Of a stretch of DNA of 64,000 nt, positions 1 to 9,288 are shown one piece after another. The translations under genes were made by a program, and so were the position numbers. Location: NCBI RefSeq assembly GCF_000717345.1, contig NZ_JNZA01000007.1, positions 155,311 to 219,310 on the forward strand. Reading direction: 5' to 3'. Source of the stretch: Streptomyces lydicus. GTDB lineage: Bacteria > Actinomycetota > Actinomycetes > Streptomycetales > Streptomycetaceae. Every line of letters begins with the position of its first letter. Position 1 is the stretch's first letter. The notes beneath the pieces were generated by a model that worked only from the letters and a program-made list of their open reading frames with translations, did no database searches and was not told where the DNA came from.

Positions 1-183
1 CGCCCACTCCGGGAGGTCCAGCCCCCAGCTGGCGATGAAGACCCACATGATCGCGGCCGTGGTGTACGTCGACCGCGCGTCGCGGTGGGCGCAGCGTTCG
101 ATCTCGTCGTAGACGCGCTCCTCCGGGACCCGGATGCGCTGCAGATCCAGCCATGCCTGTTCGGCATCCACCGATGTGCTCAT
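1..183 (-). CDS. Partial hypothetical protein (5' end only)
   Basis: The reading frame begins with ATG at 183 and runs leftward off the window edge, so only 61 N-terminal residues are visible. It starts MSTSVDAEQAWLDLQRIRV and contains an acidic stretch (VYDEIERCAH) followed by a hydrophobic segment (AAIMWVFIASWGLDL, about residues 43-57) that could be a membrane helix or a buried core. I do not recognise the family. It is divergent from hutU, and the 240-base gap between them carries two separate inverted repeats, the nearer of which (225-243) probably serves this gene. Confidence 0.55.
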   Translation of the reverse strand, partial: MSTSVDAEQAWLDLQRIRVPEERVYDEIERCAHRDARSTYTTAAIMWVFIASWGLDLPEWA

Positions 184-224
184 GCCCTTCGCCTCCCCAA
201 GGCGTGACGGACGGTTCCCCGTTT

Positions 225-258
225 ACTTTCCTACAAGGAAAGTTACCGCGAACTTTCC
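225..258. promoter_or_regulatory. Candidate operator: ACTTTCC inverted repeat plus third half-site
   Basis: ACTTTCC (225-231), a 5-base spacer and GGAAAGT (237-243) form a perfect 7-5-7 inverted repeat. A third copy of ACTTTCC lies at 252-258. The cluster sits 40-75 bases upstream of the divergent partial gene and over 160 bases from hutU, so it more likely controls the left gene. The sequence is clearly AT-rich against its background. Binding protein unknown. Confidence 0.5.
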
Positions 259-355
259 CGGTGGGCAAGTCGAATCCGCCAGGTCGCCGAGGGGTGCTCC
301 GCCGTTCGCGCCGGCCGGTTCCCATCGGGTGGGGCGAGCCGGTCGCCGGGACCTG

Positions 356-394
356 TTGACTAGCGCTATTCAGCAACGTCAGTATGTGAATAGC
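356..394 (+). promoter_or_regulatory. Candidate hut promoter with inverted-repeat operator
   Basis: A TTGACT box at 356-361 is followed 17-18 bases later by a weak -10 (TCAGTA/CAGTAT, 379-385). The arms GCTATTCA (365-372) and TGAATAGC (387-394) form a perfect 8-base inverted repeat. They are spaced 22 bp apart, two helical turns, and bracket the -10 region, a layout expected for a repressor site. It lies 33 bases upstream of the hutU start, so histidine- or nitrogen-responsive control is the natural inference. Confidence 0.55.
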
Positions 395-426
395 TCAATC
401 CATTCGATGTCGAGGAGGCACGGCCC

Positions 427-2097
427 ATGTCGGGACCGCGACCCGTGCGGGCGCCGCGCGGTACGGAACTGAGTGCTCGGGGATGGCAGCAGGAAGCCGC
501 GCTGCGCATGCTGCAGAACAACCTCGATCCGGAGGTGGCCGAGCACCCGGACAAGCTCGTCGTCTACGGCGGCACGGGCAAGGCCGCCCGTGACTGGCGC
601 TCCTTCGACGCGATGGTGCGCACGCTCACCACGCTCAAGCAGGACGAGACGATGCTCGTCCAGTCCGGCAAGCCGGTCGGCGTGATGCAGACGCACGAGT
701 GGGCGCCGCGGGTGCTCATCGCCAACTCCAACCTCGTCGGCGACTGGGCCAACTGGGAGGAGTTCCGCCGCCTGGAGGCCCTCGGCCTCACCATGTACGG
801 GCAGATGACCGCCGGTTCGTGGATCTACATCGGCACGCAGGGCATCCTCCAGGGCACGTACGAGACCTTCGCGGCCGTCGCGGCGAAGAAGTTCAACGGC
901 ACCCTGGCCGGCACGATCACCCTCACCGCCGGCCTCGGCGGCATGGGCGGCGCCCAGCCGCTCGCCGTGACCATGAACGACGGCGTCGCGATCTGCATCG
1001 ACTGCGACCCGCGCGCCATCGAGCGGCGCATCGAGCACCGCTACCTGGACGTGAAGGCGGACAACCTCCAGCACGCCCTCCAGCTCGCCGTCGAGGCCCG
1101 CGACCAGCGCAAGCCGCTGTCCATCGGGCTCCTCGGCAACGCCGCCGAGCTGCTGCCGCAGATGCTCGCCGAGGGCGCGCCGATCGACATCGTCACCGAC
1201 CAGACCAGCGCCCACGACCCGCTGGCCTACCTGCCCGTCGGCATCGACTTCGCCGACATGGCCGCCTACGCCACGGAGAAGCCCGCCGACTTCACCCAGC
1301 GGGCCCGCGAGTCGATGGCCCGGCACGTCGAGGCCATGGTCGGCTTCATGGACGCCGGCGCCGAGGTCTTCGACTACGGCAACTCCATCCGCGGCGAGGC
1401 CCAACTCGCCGGCTACGAGCGGGCCTTCGCCTTCCCCGGCTTCGTGCCCGCCTACATCCGCCCGCTGTTCGCCGAGGGCAAGGGCCCGTTCCGCTGGGCG
1501 GCGCTGTCCGGTGACGCCCGCGACATCGCGGCCACCGACAAGGCGATCCTGGACCTCTTCCCGGAGAACGAGTCGCTGGCCCGCTGGATCAAGATGGCGG
1601 GGGAGCGGGTCCACTTCCAGGGCCTGCCCGCGCGGATCTGCTGGCTCGGCTACGGCGAGCGGGACAAGGCCGGCGAGCGCTTCAACGAGATGGTCGCCGA
1701 CGGCACCCTGCAGGCCCCGCTGGCCATCGGCCGCGACCACCTCGACTGCGGCTCCGTCGCCTCGCCCTACCGCGAGACCGAGGCCATGAAGGACGGCTCG
1801 GACGCGATCGCCGACTGGCCGCTGCTCAACGCCATGGTCAACGTCGCCTCCGGCGCTTCCTGGGTCTCGCTGCACCACGGCGGCGGCGTCGGCATGGGCC
1901 GCTCGATCCACGCCGGCCAGGTCACCGTCGCCGACGGCACCCCGCTGGCCGGGGAGAAGATCCGCCGGGTGCTGACGAACGACCCGGGCATGGGCGTCAT
2001 CCGGCACGTCGACGCGGGCTACGAGCGGGCCGACGAGGTCGCCGCCGAGCGCGGTGTCCGCATCCCGATGCGCGAGGGCGAAGGCGAGGGCGCGTGA
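427..2097 (+). CDS. hutU: Urocanate hydratase
   Basis: Cytoplasmic NAD-dependent enzyme converting urocanate to 4-imidazolone-5-propionate, the second step of histidine breakdown. The 556-residue product has the normal family length. It contains the glycine-rich NAD-binding stretch [10 protein letters not shown] at residues 169-178 and the conserved C-terminal [11 protein letters not shown] at 483-493. ATG at 427 is preceded by a strong GAGGAGG ribosome site 8 bases away. The stop overlaps the GTG of the next gene by 4 bases, so the hut genes are translated as an operon. No histidase (hutH) is adjacent, which is usual for Streptomyces, where it is encoded elsewhere. Confidence 0.97.
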   Translation: MSGPRPVRAPRGTELSARGWQQEAALRMLQNNLDPEVAEHPDKLVVYGGTGKAARDWRSFDAMVRTLTTLKQDETMLVQSGKPVGVMQTHEWAPRVLIANSNLVGDWANWEEFRRLEALGLTMYGQMTAGSWIYIGTQGILQGTYETFAAVAAKKFNGTLAGTITLTAGLGGMGGAQPLAVTMNDGVAICIDCDPRAIERRIEHRYLDVKADNLQHALQLAVEARDQRKPLSIGLLGNAAELLPQMLAEGAPIDIVTDQTSAHDPLAYLPVGIDFADMAAYATEKPADFTQRARESMARHVEAMVGFMDAGAEVFDYGNSIRGEAQLAGYERAFAFPGFVPAYIRPLFAEGKGPFRWAALSGDARDIAATDKAILDLFPENESLARWIKMAGERVHFQGLPARICWLGYGERDKAGERFNEMVADGTLQAPLAIGRDHLDCGSVASPYRETEAMKDGSDAIADWPLLNAMVNVASGASWVSLHHGGGVGMGRSIHAGQVTVADGTPLAGEKIRRVLTNDPGMGVIRHVDAGYERADEVAAERGVRIPMREGEGEGA

Positions 2098-3332
2098 CCG
2101 CCTCGTTCCACGAGATGTGGCAGGAGCTGCGGCCCCTCGGCCGCAGCTCCGCCTCCGGGGGCTACCGCCGCTACGCCTGGACCGGCGCCGACGCCGACTG
2201 CCGCGCGTGGTTCAAGGCGCAGGCCGAGGCCCGCGGGCTGACCTACGAGCTCGACCGCAACGGCAACCAGTGGGCCTGGCTCGGCGCCACCGGCTACCAG
2301 GACGTGGCCCCCGGCGAGGCCGTCGTCACCGGCTCCCACCTGGACTCCGTCCCGGACGGCGGCGCCTTCGACGGCCCGCTGGGCGTCGTCTCCTCCTTCG
2401 CCGCGCTCGACGAACTCCGCGGCAGGGGAGCGGAGTTCGGCAAGCCGCTGGCGATCGTCAACTTCGGTGACGAGGAAGGCGCCCGCTTCGGCCTGGCCTG
2501 CGTCGGCTCCCGGCTGGCCGCCGGCGCGCTGACCCCCGAGGCCGCGCACCAGCTGCGCGACGGCGAGGGCACCACCCTGCCGCAGGCCATGGAGCGCGCC
2601 GGCTACGACCCCGAGGCCATCGGCCCGGACCCCGAACGGCTCGCCCGGATCGGCGCCTTCGTCGAACTCCACGTCGAGCAGGGCCGCGCCCTCGACCTGT
2701 CCGGCGACCCGGTCGGCATCGCCTCCGCCATCTGGCCGCACGGCCGCTGGCGGTTCGACTTCCACGGCGAGGCCAACCACGCGGGCACCACGCGCCTGGA
2801 GGACCGCCGCGACCCGATGCTCAGCTACGCCGCGACCGTGCTCGCCGCCCGCGAGCAGGCCCGGCTGGCCGGCGCCCTGGCCACCTTCGGGAAGATCAGC
2901 GTGGAGCCGAACGGCGTCAACGCCATCCCCTCGCTCGTCCGCGGCTGGCTGGACTCCCGCGCCCCCGACCAGGACACCCTGGACACCGTGATCGAGGGGA
3001 TCGAGCGGGCGGCCGCCGAGCGGGCGGCGCGCGACGGGGTGGACCTGACCGTCGTCCGGGAGTCCTTCACCCCCGTCGTGGAGTTCCAGCACGCGCTGCG
3101 CGACGAGCTGGGCGCGATCCTCGGCAAGTCGGGGGAGCGCCCGGTGCCCGTCCTGGGCACCGGCGCCGGACACGACGCAGGTATTTTGTCCGGAACCGTC
3201 CCCACGGCCATGCTGTTCGTCCGCAACCCCACCGGCGTCTCGCACTCACCCGCCGAGGCGGCGGAGGAGAACGACTGCGCCGCCGGGGTCCTCGCACTCG
3301 CCGACGTACTGGAGGGGCTGGCGTGCCACTGA
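2094..3332 (+). CDS. M20 family amidohydrolase (allantoate amidohydrolase / carbamoylase-like) in the hut operon
   Basis: Zinc-dependent peptidase-fold hydrolase of the M20 carbamoylase/allantoate amidohydrolase group, 412 residues. Visible metal-site motifs are [17 protein letters not shown] (H82, D93) and GDEEGARF (E127-E128). The downstream stretches FVELHVEQG and the dimerisation region around [10 protein letters not shown] also fit this family. GTG at 2094 overlaps hutU by 4 bases, and its stop overlaps hutF by 10. Homologs are usually labelled allantoate amidohydrolase, but the position between hutU and hutF, with no N-formylglutamate deformylase present, suggests that it may cleave N-formylglutamate to glutamate and formate. 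That substrate is inference. Confidence 0.85.
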   Translation: MTASFHEMWQELRPLGRSSASGGYRRYAWTGADADCRAWFKAQAEARGLTYELDRNGNQWAWLGATGYQDVAPGEAVVTGSHLDSVPDGGAFDGPLGVVSSFAALDELRGRGAEFGKPLAIVNFGDEEGARFGLACVGSRLAAGALTPEAAHQLRDGEGTTLPQAMERAGYDPEAIGPDPERLARIGAFVELHVEQGRALDLSGDPVGIASAIWPHGRWRFDFHGEANHAGTTRLEDRRDPMLSYAATVLAAREQARLAGALATFGKISVEPNGVNAIPSLVRGWLDSRAPDQDTLDTVIEGIERAAAERAARDGVDLTVVRESFTPVVEFQHALRDELGAILGKSGERPVPVLGTGAGHDAGILSGTVPTAMLFVRNPTGVSHSPAEAAEENDCAAGVLALADVLEGLACH

Positions 3333-4681
3333 CGCCGCAGGCAACACCGACGACGTACTGGCTCGAACACGCCTGGCTCGGCACGCACGTCGAGCCCGGC
3401 GTGACCGTGGAGGTCGCCGACGGCCGCATCACCGCCGTCCACAAGGGCGCCGCCACCCCGCCGCCCGGTGCCGTCGTCCTGCGCGGCCTGACGATCCCCG
3501 GGCTCGCCAACGCCCACTCGCACGCCTTCCACCGCGCCCTGCGCGGCACCGTGCAGGTCGGCTCCGGAACTTTCTGGACCTGGCGCGAGCTGATGTACCG
3601 CACCGCCGACCAGCTCACCCCGGACAGCTATTACGCCCTCGCCCGCGCCGTCTACGCGGAAATGGCGCTCGCCGGCATCACCTGCGTCGGCGAGTTCCAC
3701 TACCTCCACCACGCGCCCGGCGGCACCCGCTACGACGACCCCAACGCCATGGGGCAGGCGCTGATCGCGGCCGCCGCCGACGCCGGCATCCGCCTCACCC
3801 TGCTCGACACCGCCTACCTCTCCGCCGGCTTCGGCGCCCCGCCCGACCGGCACCAGCTGCGCTTCTCCGACGGCACCGCCGAGCGCTGGGCGCAGCGCGC
3901 CGACGGGATCAAGGCGGACCGCGCGTACGTCCGGATCGGGGCCGCCATCCACTCCGTACGGGCCGTGCCCGCCGAGCAGTTGGGCACCGTCGCGGACTGG
4001 GCGCGCGAGCGGCAGGCGCCGCTGCACGTCCATCTCTCCGAGCAGACCGCCGAGAACGAGGCGTGCCTGGAGGCGCACGGCCGCACCCCCACCCAGCTGC
4101 TGTCCGACCACGGCGTGCTGGGCCGGCGCACCACGGCCGTGCACGCCACCCACCTCACCGACGAGGACGTCGCCCTGCTCGGCGACTCCACCACCGGTGT
4201 GTGCATGTGCCCCACCACCGAACGCGACCTCGCCGACGGCATCGGCCCGGCCGCCCGCGTCCAGGACCGGGGCAGCCCGCTCTCGCTCGGCAGCGACAGC
4301 CACGCCGTCATCGACCTGCTCGAAGAGGCCCGCGCCATGGAGCTCGACGAGCGGCTGCGCACCCGCACCCGCGGCCACTGGACGGCCGCCGCCCTGCTGC
4401 GCGCCGCCACCGCCGACGGCCATGCCGCCCTCGGCTGGGACGACGCCGGCACCCTCGAACCCGGCGCGCTCGCCGACTTCACCACGATCGCGCTGGACTC
4501 CGTACGCACCGCCGGGCCACTGCCCCGGCTGGCCGCCGAGACGGCCGTATTCGCCGCCTCCGCGGCGGATGTGCGGCACACCGTCGTCGGCGGGCGGCAG
4601 ATCGTCCGCGACGGCGTGCACACCCTCGTCCCCGACGTCCCCACCGCCCTCGCAGAGTCCATCGCCGCCCTGCGCGGCTGA
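3323..4681 (+). CDS. hutF: Formimidoylglutamate deiminase
   Basis: Amidohydrolase-superfamily enzyme that converts N-formimidoyl-L-glutamate to N-formylglutamate plus ammonia, the pathway variant without formimidoyl transfer. The 452-residue length is typical. Metal-site motif NAHSHAFHR gives H65 and H67. HLSEQTAEN and [10 protein letters not shown] supply further expected ligands, and GSDSHA gives D325. Translation starts at GTG 3323, overlapping the previous gene by 10 bases. It lies between the M20 gene and hutI, as expected for a complete urocanate-to-glutamate operon. Confidence 0.93.
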   Translation: MPLTPQATPTTYWLEHAWLGTHVEPGVTVEVADGRITAVHKGAATPPPGAVVLRGLTIPGLANAHSHAFHRALRGTVQVGSGTFWTWRELMYRTADQLTPDSYYALARAVYAEMALAGITCVGEFHYLHHAPGGTRYDDPNAMGQALIAAAADAGIRLTLLDTAYLSAGFGAPPDRHQLRFSDGTAERWAQRADGIKADRAYVRIGAAIHSVRAVPAEQLGTVADWARERQAPLHVHLSEQTAENEACLEAHGRTPTQLLSDHGVLGRRTTAVHATHLTDEDVALLGDSTTGVCMCPTTERDLADGIGPAARVQDRGSPLSLGSDSHAVIDLLEEARAMELDERLRTRTRGHWTAAALLRAATADGHAALGWDDAGTLEPGALADFTTIALDSVRTAGPLPRLAAETAVFAASAADVRHTVVGGRQIVRDGVHTLVPDVPTALAESIAALRG

Positions 4682-4698
4682 AGGAGAACACCCCCGCG

Positions 4699-5880
4699 AT
4701 GACGACGAACTCCGCGCCGACCACCGCCCTCACCCACATCGCCCAGCTCGTCACCAACGACCCCTCCCTCGGCGAAGGCCCCCTCGGCCTGATCCAGGAC
4801 GCGGCGGTCGTCATCGACGGCGACCGCATCGCGTGGGTCGGTCCGTCCGGCAAAGCACCCGCCACCGACAACGCCGTCGACGCCGGCGGCCGGGCCGTGA
4901 TCCCCGGCTTCGTCGACTCCCACTCCCACCTGGTCTTCGCCGGCGACCGCACCGAGGAGTTCAACGCCCGGATGTCCGGGCGGCCCTACTCCGCCGGCGG
5001 CATCCGCACCACGGTCGCCGCGACCCGCGCCGCCGGCGACGACGTGCTGCGCGCCAACGTCGCCCGGTACCTCGCCGAGGGGCTCCGCCAGGGCACCACC
5101 ACCCAGGAGACCAAGTCCGGCTACGGCCTGACGGTCGAGGACGAGGCCCGCGCGCTGCGCATCGCCGCCGAGCAGACCGACGAGGTCACCTTCCTCGGCG
5201 CGCACATCGTCCCGCCCGACCACGCCGACGACCCGGCCGGCTACGTCGACCTGGTCACCGGCCCGATGCTGGACGCCTGCGCCCCGCACGCCCGCTGGGT
5301 CGACGTCTTCTGCGAGAAGGGCGCCTTCGACGGCGACCAGGCGCGGGCGATCCTCACCGCCGGCGCGGCCAAGGGGCTCGTGCCGCGGGTGCACGCCAAC
5401 CAGCTCGGCCACGGCCCCGGCGTCCAGCTCGCCGTCGAGCTCGGCGCCGCCTCCGCCGACCACTGCACCCACCTCACCGACGCCGACGTCGACGCCCTCG
5501 CGGGGTCGGAGACCGTCGCCACGCTCCTGCCGGGCGCCGAGTTCTCCACCCGCGCCACCTGGCCGGATGCCCGCCGGCTGCTCGACGCCGGTGCCACCGT
5601 CGCGCTGTCCACCGACTGCAACCCCGGCTCGTCCTTCACCAGTTCCATGCCGTTCTGCATCGCGCTGGCCGTCCGGGACATGGGAATGACCCCCGACGAG
5701 GCCGTCTGGTCGGCCACCGCGGGCGGCGCCCGCGCCCTGCGCCGTACGGACGTCGGCCGGATCACCCCCGGCGCCCGCGCCGACCTCGCCCTGCTGGACG
5801 CGCCGTCACACGTGCACCTCGCCTACCGGCCGGGTGTGCCGCTCGTCTCGGCCGTGTGGCACAAGGGAGTTCTCGTCTGA
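4699..5880 (+). CDS. hutI: Imidazolonepropionase
   Basis: Metal-dependent amidohydrolase that opens the imidazolone ring of 4-imidazolone-5-propionate to give N-formimidoylglutamate. The metal motif [10 protein letters not shown] places H75 and H77, and STDCNPGS places D306, all standard for HutI. The frame remains open far upstream inside hutF, but ATG 4699 is chosen because AAGGAG precedes it by about 12 bases and the resulting 393 residues match the family. The gene is 17 bases after hutF and last in the operon. A strong hairpin follows. Confidence 0.95.
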   Translation: MTTNSAPTTALTHIAQLVTNDPSLGEGPLGLIQDAAVVIDGDRIAWVGPSGKAPATDNAVDAGGRAVIPGFVDSHSHLVFAGDRTEEFNARMSGRPYSAGGIRTTVAATRAAGDDVLRANVARYLAEGLRQGTTTQETKSGYGLTVEDEARALRIAAEQTDEVTFLGAHIVPPDHADDPAGYVDLVTGPMLDACAPHARWVDVFCEKGAFDGDQARAILTAGAAKGLVPRVHANQLGHGPGVQLAVELGAASADHCTHLTDADVDALAGSETVATLLPGAEFSTRATWPDARRLLDAGATVALSTDCNPGSSFTSSMPFCIALAVRDMGMTPDEAVWSATAGGARALRRTDVGRITPGARADLALLDAPSHVHLAYRPGVPLVSAVWHKGVLV

Positions 5881-5896
5881 GTTCCCGGCGCCCGAA

Positions 5897-5945
5897 CGCG
5901 GAGGAGGGCCCGTCCCGGTAACCCCGGGGCGGGCCCTCCTCCGCG
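5897..5945. terminator. Bidirectional hairpin terminator
   Basis: A perfect 16-bp stem (5897-5912 with 5930-5945) encloses a 17-base loop that can itself fold (CCCGG/CCGGG). It separates the convergent hutI and sigma-factor genes. There is no clear T run, which is normal for Streptomyces. Confidence 0.85.
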
Positions 5946-5990
5946 CGGGCGACTGCCGGCCGCACGGGGCCGGCAGGTACCGCGGGTGCC

Positions 5991-6929
5991 TCACTCGTCG
6001 ATCATCAGGCCCTTGCGGAGCTTCACGAGCGTGCGGGAGAGCAGACGGGAGACGTGCATCTGGGAGATGCCCAGCTCCTCGCCTATCTCGGACTGCGTCA
6101 TGTTGGCGACGAAGCGCAGCGAGAGGATCGTGCGGTCGCGCGACGGGAGTTCGGCGATCAGCGGCTTGAGGGACTCGACGTACTCGATGCCCTCCAGGCC
6201 GTGGTCCTCGTAGCCGATGCGGTCCGCCAGCGCGCCTTCGTTGTCGTCCTCCTCGGGCTGGGCGTCCAGCGAGCTCGCGGTGTAGGCGTTGCTCGCGGCC
6301 ATCCCCTCGACGACCTCGTCACGGGTGATCCCGAGGCGGTCGGCGAGTTCCTGCACCGTGGGGGCGCGGTCCAGCTTCTGCGCCAGTTCGTCGCCGGCCT
6401 TGGCGAGGTCCAGCCGCAGTTCCTGCAGACGCCTCGGTACCCGCACCGACCAGCTGGTGTCGCGGAAGAAGCGCTTGATCTCGCCGACGATGGTCGGCAT
6501 CGCGAACGTCGGGAACTCCACGCCACGGCTGAGTTCGAAGCGGTCGATCGCCTTGATCAGGCCGATCGTGCCGACCTGGACGATGTCCTCCATGGGCTCG
6601 CTGCGGGAGCGGAACCGGGAGGCCGCGAACTTCACGAGGGCGAGATTGAGCTCGACCAGGGTGTTGCGGACGTACGCGTATTCGTGGGTGCCTTCCTCCA
6701 GCGATTCGAGCCGCTCGAAGAGGGTCTTGGACAGAGCCCTCGCGTCCACCGGGCCCACCTCGTCGAACGGCGGGATCTCGGGCAGACCGTCGATCTCAGA
6801 CATTCCTGCCAGGTCTGATTCGGCAGGGCTGGACTGGGAAGGGATCTGCCCGGTCAGGTCGGACAGGGGTGTCGACGATGCGGGCTGCCGGTGGTCGTCG
6901 GTGCGCAGTTCGTCGAGCCGGGGTGACAT
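5991..6929 (-). CDS. sigI: RNA polymerase sigma factor, SigB/SigF/SigG subfamily (SigI-like)
   Basis: Group 3 stress/development sigma factor. Region 2 is visible around DIVQVGTIGLIKAIDRF and FAMPTIVGEIKRFFRD, region 3 around APTVQELADRLGITRDEV, and region 4 ends in the helix-turn-helix NMTQSEIGEELGISQMHVSR. ATG 6929 is chosen because GGAGGAG lies 5 bases upstream; this gives 312 residues, whereas the open frame extends further with non-conserved sequence. An acidic, Ser/Pro-rich N-terminal tail precedes region 2. It is convergent with hutI and divergent from a STAS anti-anti-sigma gene. The symbol rests on the subfamily and on the hut-sigI neighbourhood remembered from S. coelicolor. Confidence 0.85.
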   Translation of the reverse strand: MSPRLDELRTDDHRQPASSTPLSDLTGQIPSQSSPAESDLAGMSEIDGLPEIPPFDEVGPVDARALSKTLFERLESLEEGTHEYAYVRNTLVELNLALVKFAASRFRSRSEPMEDIVQVGTIGLIKAIDRFELSRGVEFPTFAMPTIVGEIKRFFRDTSWSVRVPRRLQELRLDLAKAGDELAQKLDRAPTVQELADRLGITRDEVVEGMAASNAYTASSLDAQPEEDDNEGALADRIGYEDHGLEGIEYVESLKPLIAELPSRDRTILSLRFVANMTQSEIGEELGISQMHVSRLLSRTLVKLRKGLMIDE

Positions 6930-7190
6930 GGTCTCCTCCATCGTTCTCGGCATATGGCTGCCGAAGCCTCTCCGTGAAGCTGCGGTGTGCGGCGCCTCCA
7001 AAGCCGGCCGTTTCGAATGTGTGCTTCTACGCCTACCTGGCTTTGCGGGAAGATGGCAAGTGCGTGTTGTCCGTATATTGAGCAATATGCGGATTGTTCG
7101 GCTACCCGTGCGCGTCAGGAAGGCGTAGGGTTCGACGAGCGCAGTCGTAAGCAATTCAGTCGTCTAGACAGCAAGAGGGGTGCGCGTCGC

Positions 7191-7559
7191 ATGGACCGCG
7201 GGACGGTCGGCAGTGCAAGCCGGGGCCGGCTGCACGTCGAGATCCGCCATCACGGCGCGAGCGCGGTCGTGACGGTGACAGGTGAGCTCGATCACCACAC
7301 CGCCGACCTGTTGCGTGAGTCACTCGAAGGCTGCATGGACGACGGCTATGCGCGCCTGGTGGTGGACTGCTCACGCCTTGAGTTCATGGACTCCACCGGG
7401 CTCAATGTGCTGCTCGGCGCGCGCCTGAGGGCGGAGGCCGAGGGGGGCGGGGTCCACCTGGCCGGAATGCAGCCCGTGGTGGCCCGGGTTTTCGAGATCA
7501 CTGGCGCGGAGGCGGTTTTCACGGTGCATGACTCGGTCGATACCGCCCTGTCCGACTGA
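7191..7559 (+). CDS. arsI: STAS-domain anti-anti-sigma factor
   Basis: A 122-residue single-domain STAS protein of the SpoIIAA/RsbV type. In partner switching, the dephosphorylated form sequesters the anti-sigma kinase and frees the sigma factor. The hallmark phosphorylation site is RLEFMDSTGLNVLL, with S68 the likely phosphoserine. The open frame extends upstream, but conservation begins near MDRGTVGS, and the ATG at 7191 follows a GAGGGG box at about 13 bases. It is divergent from the sigma gene and 174 bases before the kinase gene. The symbol is by analogy with the SigI system. Confidence 0.82.
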   Translation: MDRGTVGSASRGRLHVEIRHHGASAVVTVTGELDHHTADLLRESLEGCMDDGYARLVVDCSRLEFMDSTGLNVLLGARLRAEAEGGGVHLAGMQPVVARVFEITGAEAVFTVHDSVDTALSD

Positions 7560-7570
7560 CGTGACACGGA

Positions 7571-7597
7571 GTGCCCGGAACGACGCGTTCCGGGCAC
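7571..7597. terminator. Hairpin after the STAS gene
   Basis: A perfect 12-bp stem (7571-7582 with 7586-7597) has a 3-base loop and begins 11 bases after the STAS stop. It probably limits read-through into the anti-sigma gene, which would then need its own promoter in 7600-7730. Confidence 0.75.
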
Positions 7598-7733
7598 GTA
7601 GTACGCGTCACAACTTCCGTGCCCAAGAAGTGGGTGTTCTCACGGTCCGGTCGGGCAGGAGACATCTGAATCCGTTGCAATCAGTCAGTTATCTGTTCTC
7701 CGTGAATAGGCGAATCGGTGAGGTGAAGCGCTG

Positions 7734-8237
7734 ATGAGCACCACCCGGCCGTATCCGCCGGGCGACCTCGGCCCGGAGCCGGGCGGCGCCGGTGCTTCCG
7801 CCGCCGGACCGGCCGCTGCCGTGCCCGCGGGCCAGATCCGCCGGCTGCGCCTGGCGGGCACCAGGGGCACCGTGGCGCGGGCCCGTGACTTCGCCCGGGA
7901 GGCCCTGCACGACTGGGGCTGGCTGCCGGCTGCCGGCGCCGACCAGCGGGCCGCGGCCGAGGACGCGCTGCTGGTCGTCTCGGAGCTGGTGACCAACGCC
8001 TGTCTGCACGCCGAGGGCCCCGAGGAGCTGCGGCTGCGCTGCACCGCCAAGGTGCTGCGCCTGGAGGTCAGCGACCTGGGCGCGGGCTCACCGGCGCCCC
8101 GCAGCCCGCACCGCCCCGGCCGTCCCGGTGGTCACGGCATGTTCATCGTGCAGCGGCTGTGCCTGGACTGGGGTGTGGTACGTCACGCCGACGGCACGGG
8201 CAAGACCGTGTGGGCGGAGCTCGCGGCACCGGCCTGA
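7734..8237 (+). CDS. prsI: HATPase_c anti-sigma factor (serine kinase)
   Basis: A 167-residue RsbW/SpoIIAB-like protein expected to bind the sigma factor and phosphorylate the STAS protein. After a Gly/Pro/Ala-rich N-terminal tail of about 35 residues come the N-box ALLVVSELVTNACLHA, a G1-like EVSDLGAGSP and a G2-like GGHGMFIVQRL. ATG 7734 has GAGGTGAAG about 6 bases upstream. The three-gene set completes a partner-switching module with the neighbouring sigma and STAS genes. The pairing is inferred from neighbourhood. Confidence 0.82.
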   Translation: MSTTRPYPPGDLGPEPGGAGASAAGPAAAVPAGQIRRLRLAGTRGTVARARDFAREALHDWGWLPAAGADQRAAAEDALLVVSELVTNACLHAEGPEELRLRCTAKVLRLEVSDLGAGSPAPRSPHRPGRPGGHGMFIVQRLCLDWGVVRHADGTGKTVWAELAAPA

Positions 8238-8265
8238 AGGCGTGGGCGGGAAGTCGGGAAAGGTG

Positions 8266-8289
8266 AGCGCGGGTCTGCGGGCCCGCGCT
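8266..8289 (+). terminator. Hairpin after the anti-sigma gene
   Basis: An 8-bp stem AGCGCGGG/CCCGCGCT (8266-8273 with 8282-8289) is followed by TTGT. It lies 29 bases after the stop. Confidence 0.55.
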
Positions 8290-8500
8290 TTGTCGTGTGC
8301 GGCCGGCGGCCCCGCGTCCGCCGGATGCGGCCGCGCCCCGGCGCCGGCAGGCCGGAATCCCACCGCCGCGGCGGGCCCGTGCCGATCGGGGCTGTGCTGT
8401 GCCTTCCCTCGGCAAGGTCCCCGGCGTACCTTGAGCGGCCAATCTGATGTGCCGTCAGTAACGTCCGGCGGTGCGCCCACCGGGAGAAGGGGAACGGAAC

Positions 8501-9229
8501 GTGGCCCGCTTCTACGAACAGCACGGCAGGTGCCCGCGCCGGGCGGCCGGCCTCGCCGCTGCCGTGGCGATGGCGGCGGGGTCCGCGGTGATGCTCACCG
8601 CGCCGGCCGCCCACGCCGAGGTCGTCGACGTCAACTACCAGTGCAAAACGCCGATCGGGAACAAGGGCGCGGTCTCGCCCATCGACATCAAGGGCACTGC
8701 CGGCGGCAGCGCCTACAAGCTCGTGATGTCCTTCCGGAAGGGCGTCTCCTCCAGTCCCGTGGAGCTGGGCAAGGGCGCCATGAAGCCGAGCGCGCTGATC
8801 AAGCTGGGCGGCACGGAGACCGGGACGGTGCCTGTCTCCGGACCGCCGAACGACAAGGCGATACCGGCCAACACCCCCATCAAGATCAGTGACTTGAGCG
8901 GGACGTACACCCCCAAGGGCAGCGGCAAGGTCACCTTCACGGCGTCCACGCTCACCATCAAGGCGCTCGGCACGACCACCACCTGCACCCCCGCCAACAG
9001 CCCCAAGCCCTCGCTGACCCTCGACGTGAAGGGCTCCGGCGGCGGCACCTCGGGCGGCTCCGGGGGCACCTCCTCAGGGGGCACGTCCTCCGGCGGCTCC
9101 TCCGGCGGAGAGCTGCCGCAGACCGGGCCCGCGGACTCCGCGGTCGCGCTGGGCACCTTCGGCGGCACGGTGCTGCTGGCCGGCGCGGCCGGGGTGCTCT
9201 GGCTCACCCGCCGCCGGCAGCGCGCCTGA
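8501..9229 (+). CDS. Sortase-anchored surface protein with one Cys-pair domain (LPQTG)
   Basis: Exported wall protein of 242 residues. It has a signal peptide (cleavage expected after AHA39), one beta-rich domain at about 40-180 beginning VNYQCKTPIG (C48) and ending GTTTTCTP (C162), and a Gly/Ser/Thr linker. The C-terminal sorting signal is LPQTG at 205-209, then a hydrophobic helix and RRRQRA. The two cysteines probably form a disulfide. The domain is clearly homologous to the second domain of the protein encoded at 11321-12742. GTG 8501 has GAGAAGGGGA upstream; the few codons before it lack export character. The domain may correspond to DUF6801 (from memory, unchecked). Function unknown. 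Confidence 0.8.
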   Translation: MARFYEQHGRCPRRAAGLAAAVAMAAGSAVMLTAPAAHAEVVDVNYQCKTPIGNKGAVSPIDIKGTAGGSAYKLVMSFRKGVSSSPVELGKGAMKPSALIKLGGTETGTVPVSGPPNDKAIPANTPIKISDLSGTYTPKGSGKVTFTASTLTIKALGTTTTCTPANSPKPSLTLDVKGSGGGTSGGSGGTSSGGTSSGGSSGGELPQTGPADSAVALGTFGGTVLLAGAAGVLWLTRRRQRA

Positions 9230-9288
9230 CCCACCGCGCACCGCCCCGTCTCCGCACCGTGTACGCGCACGAGCACCTGGAGCCGCCG

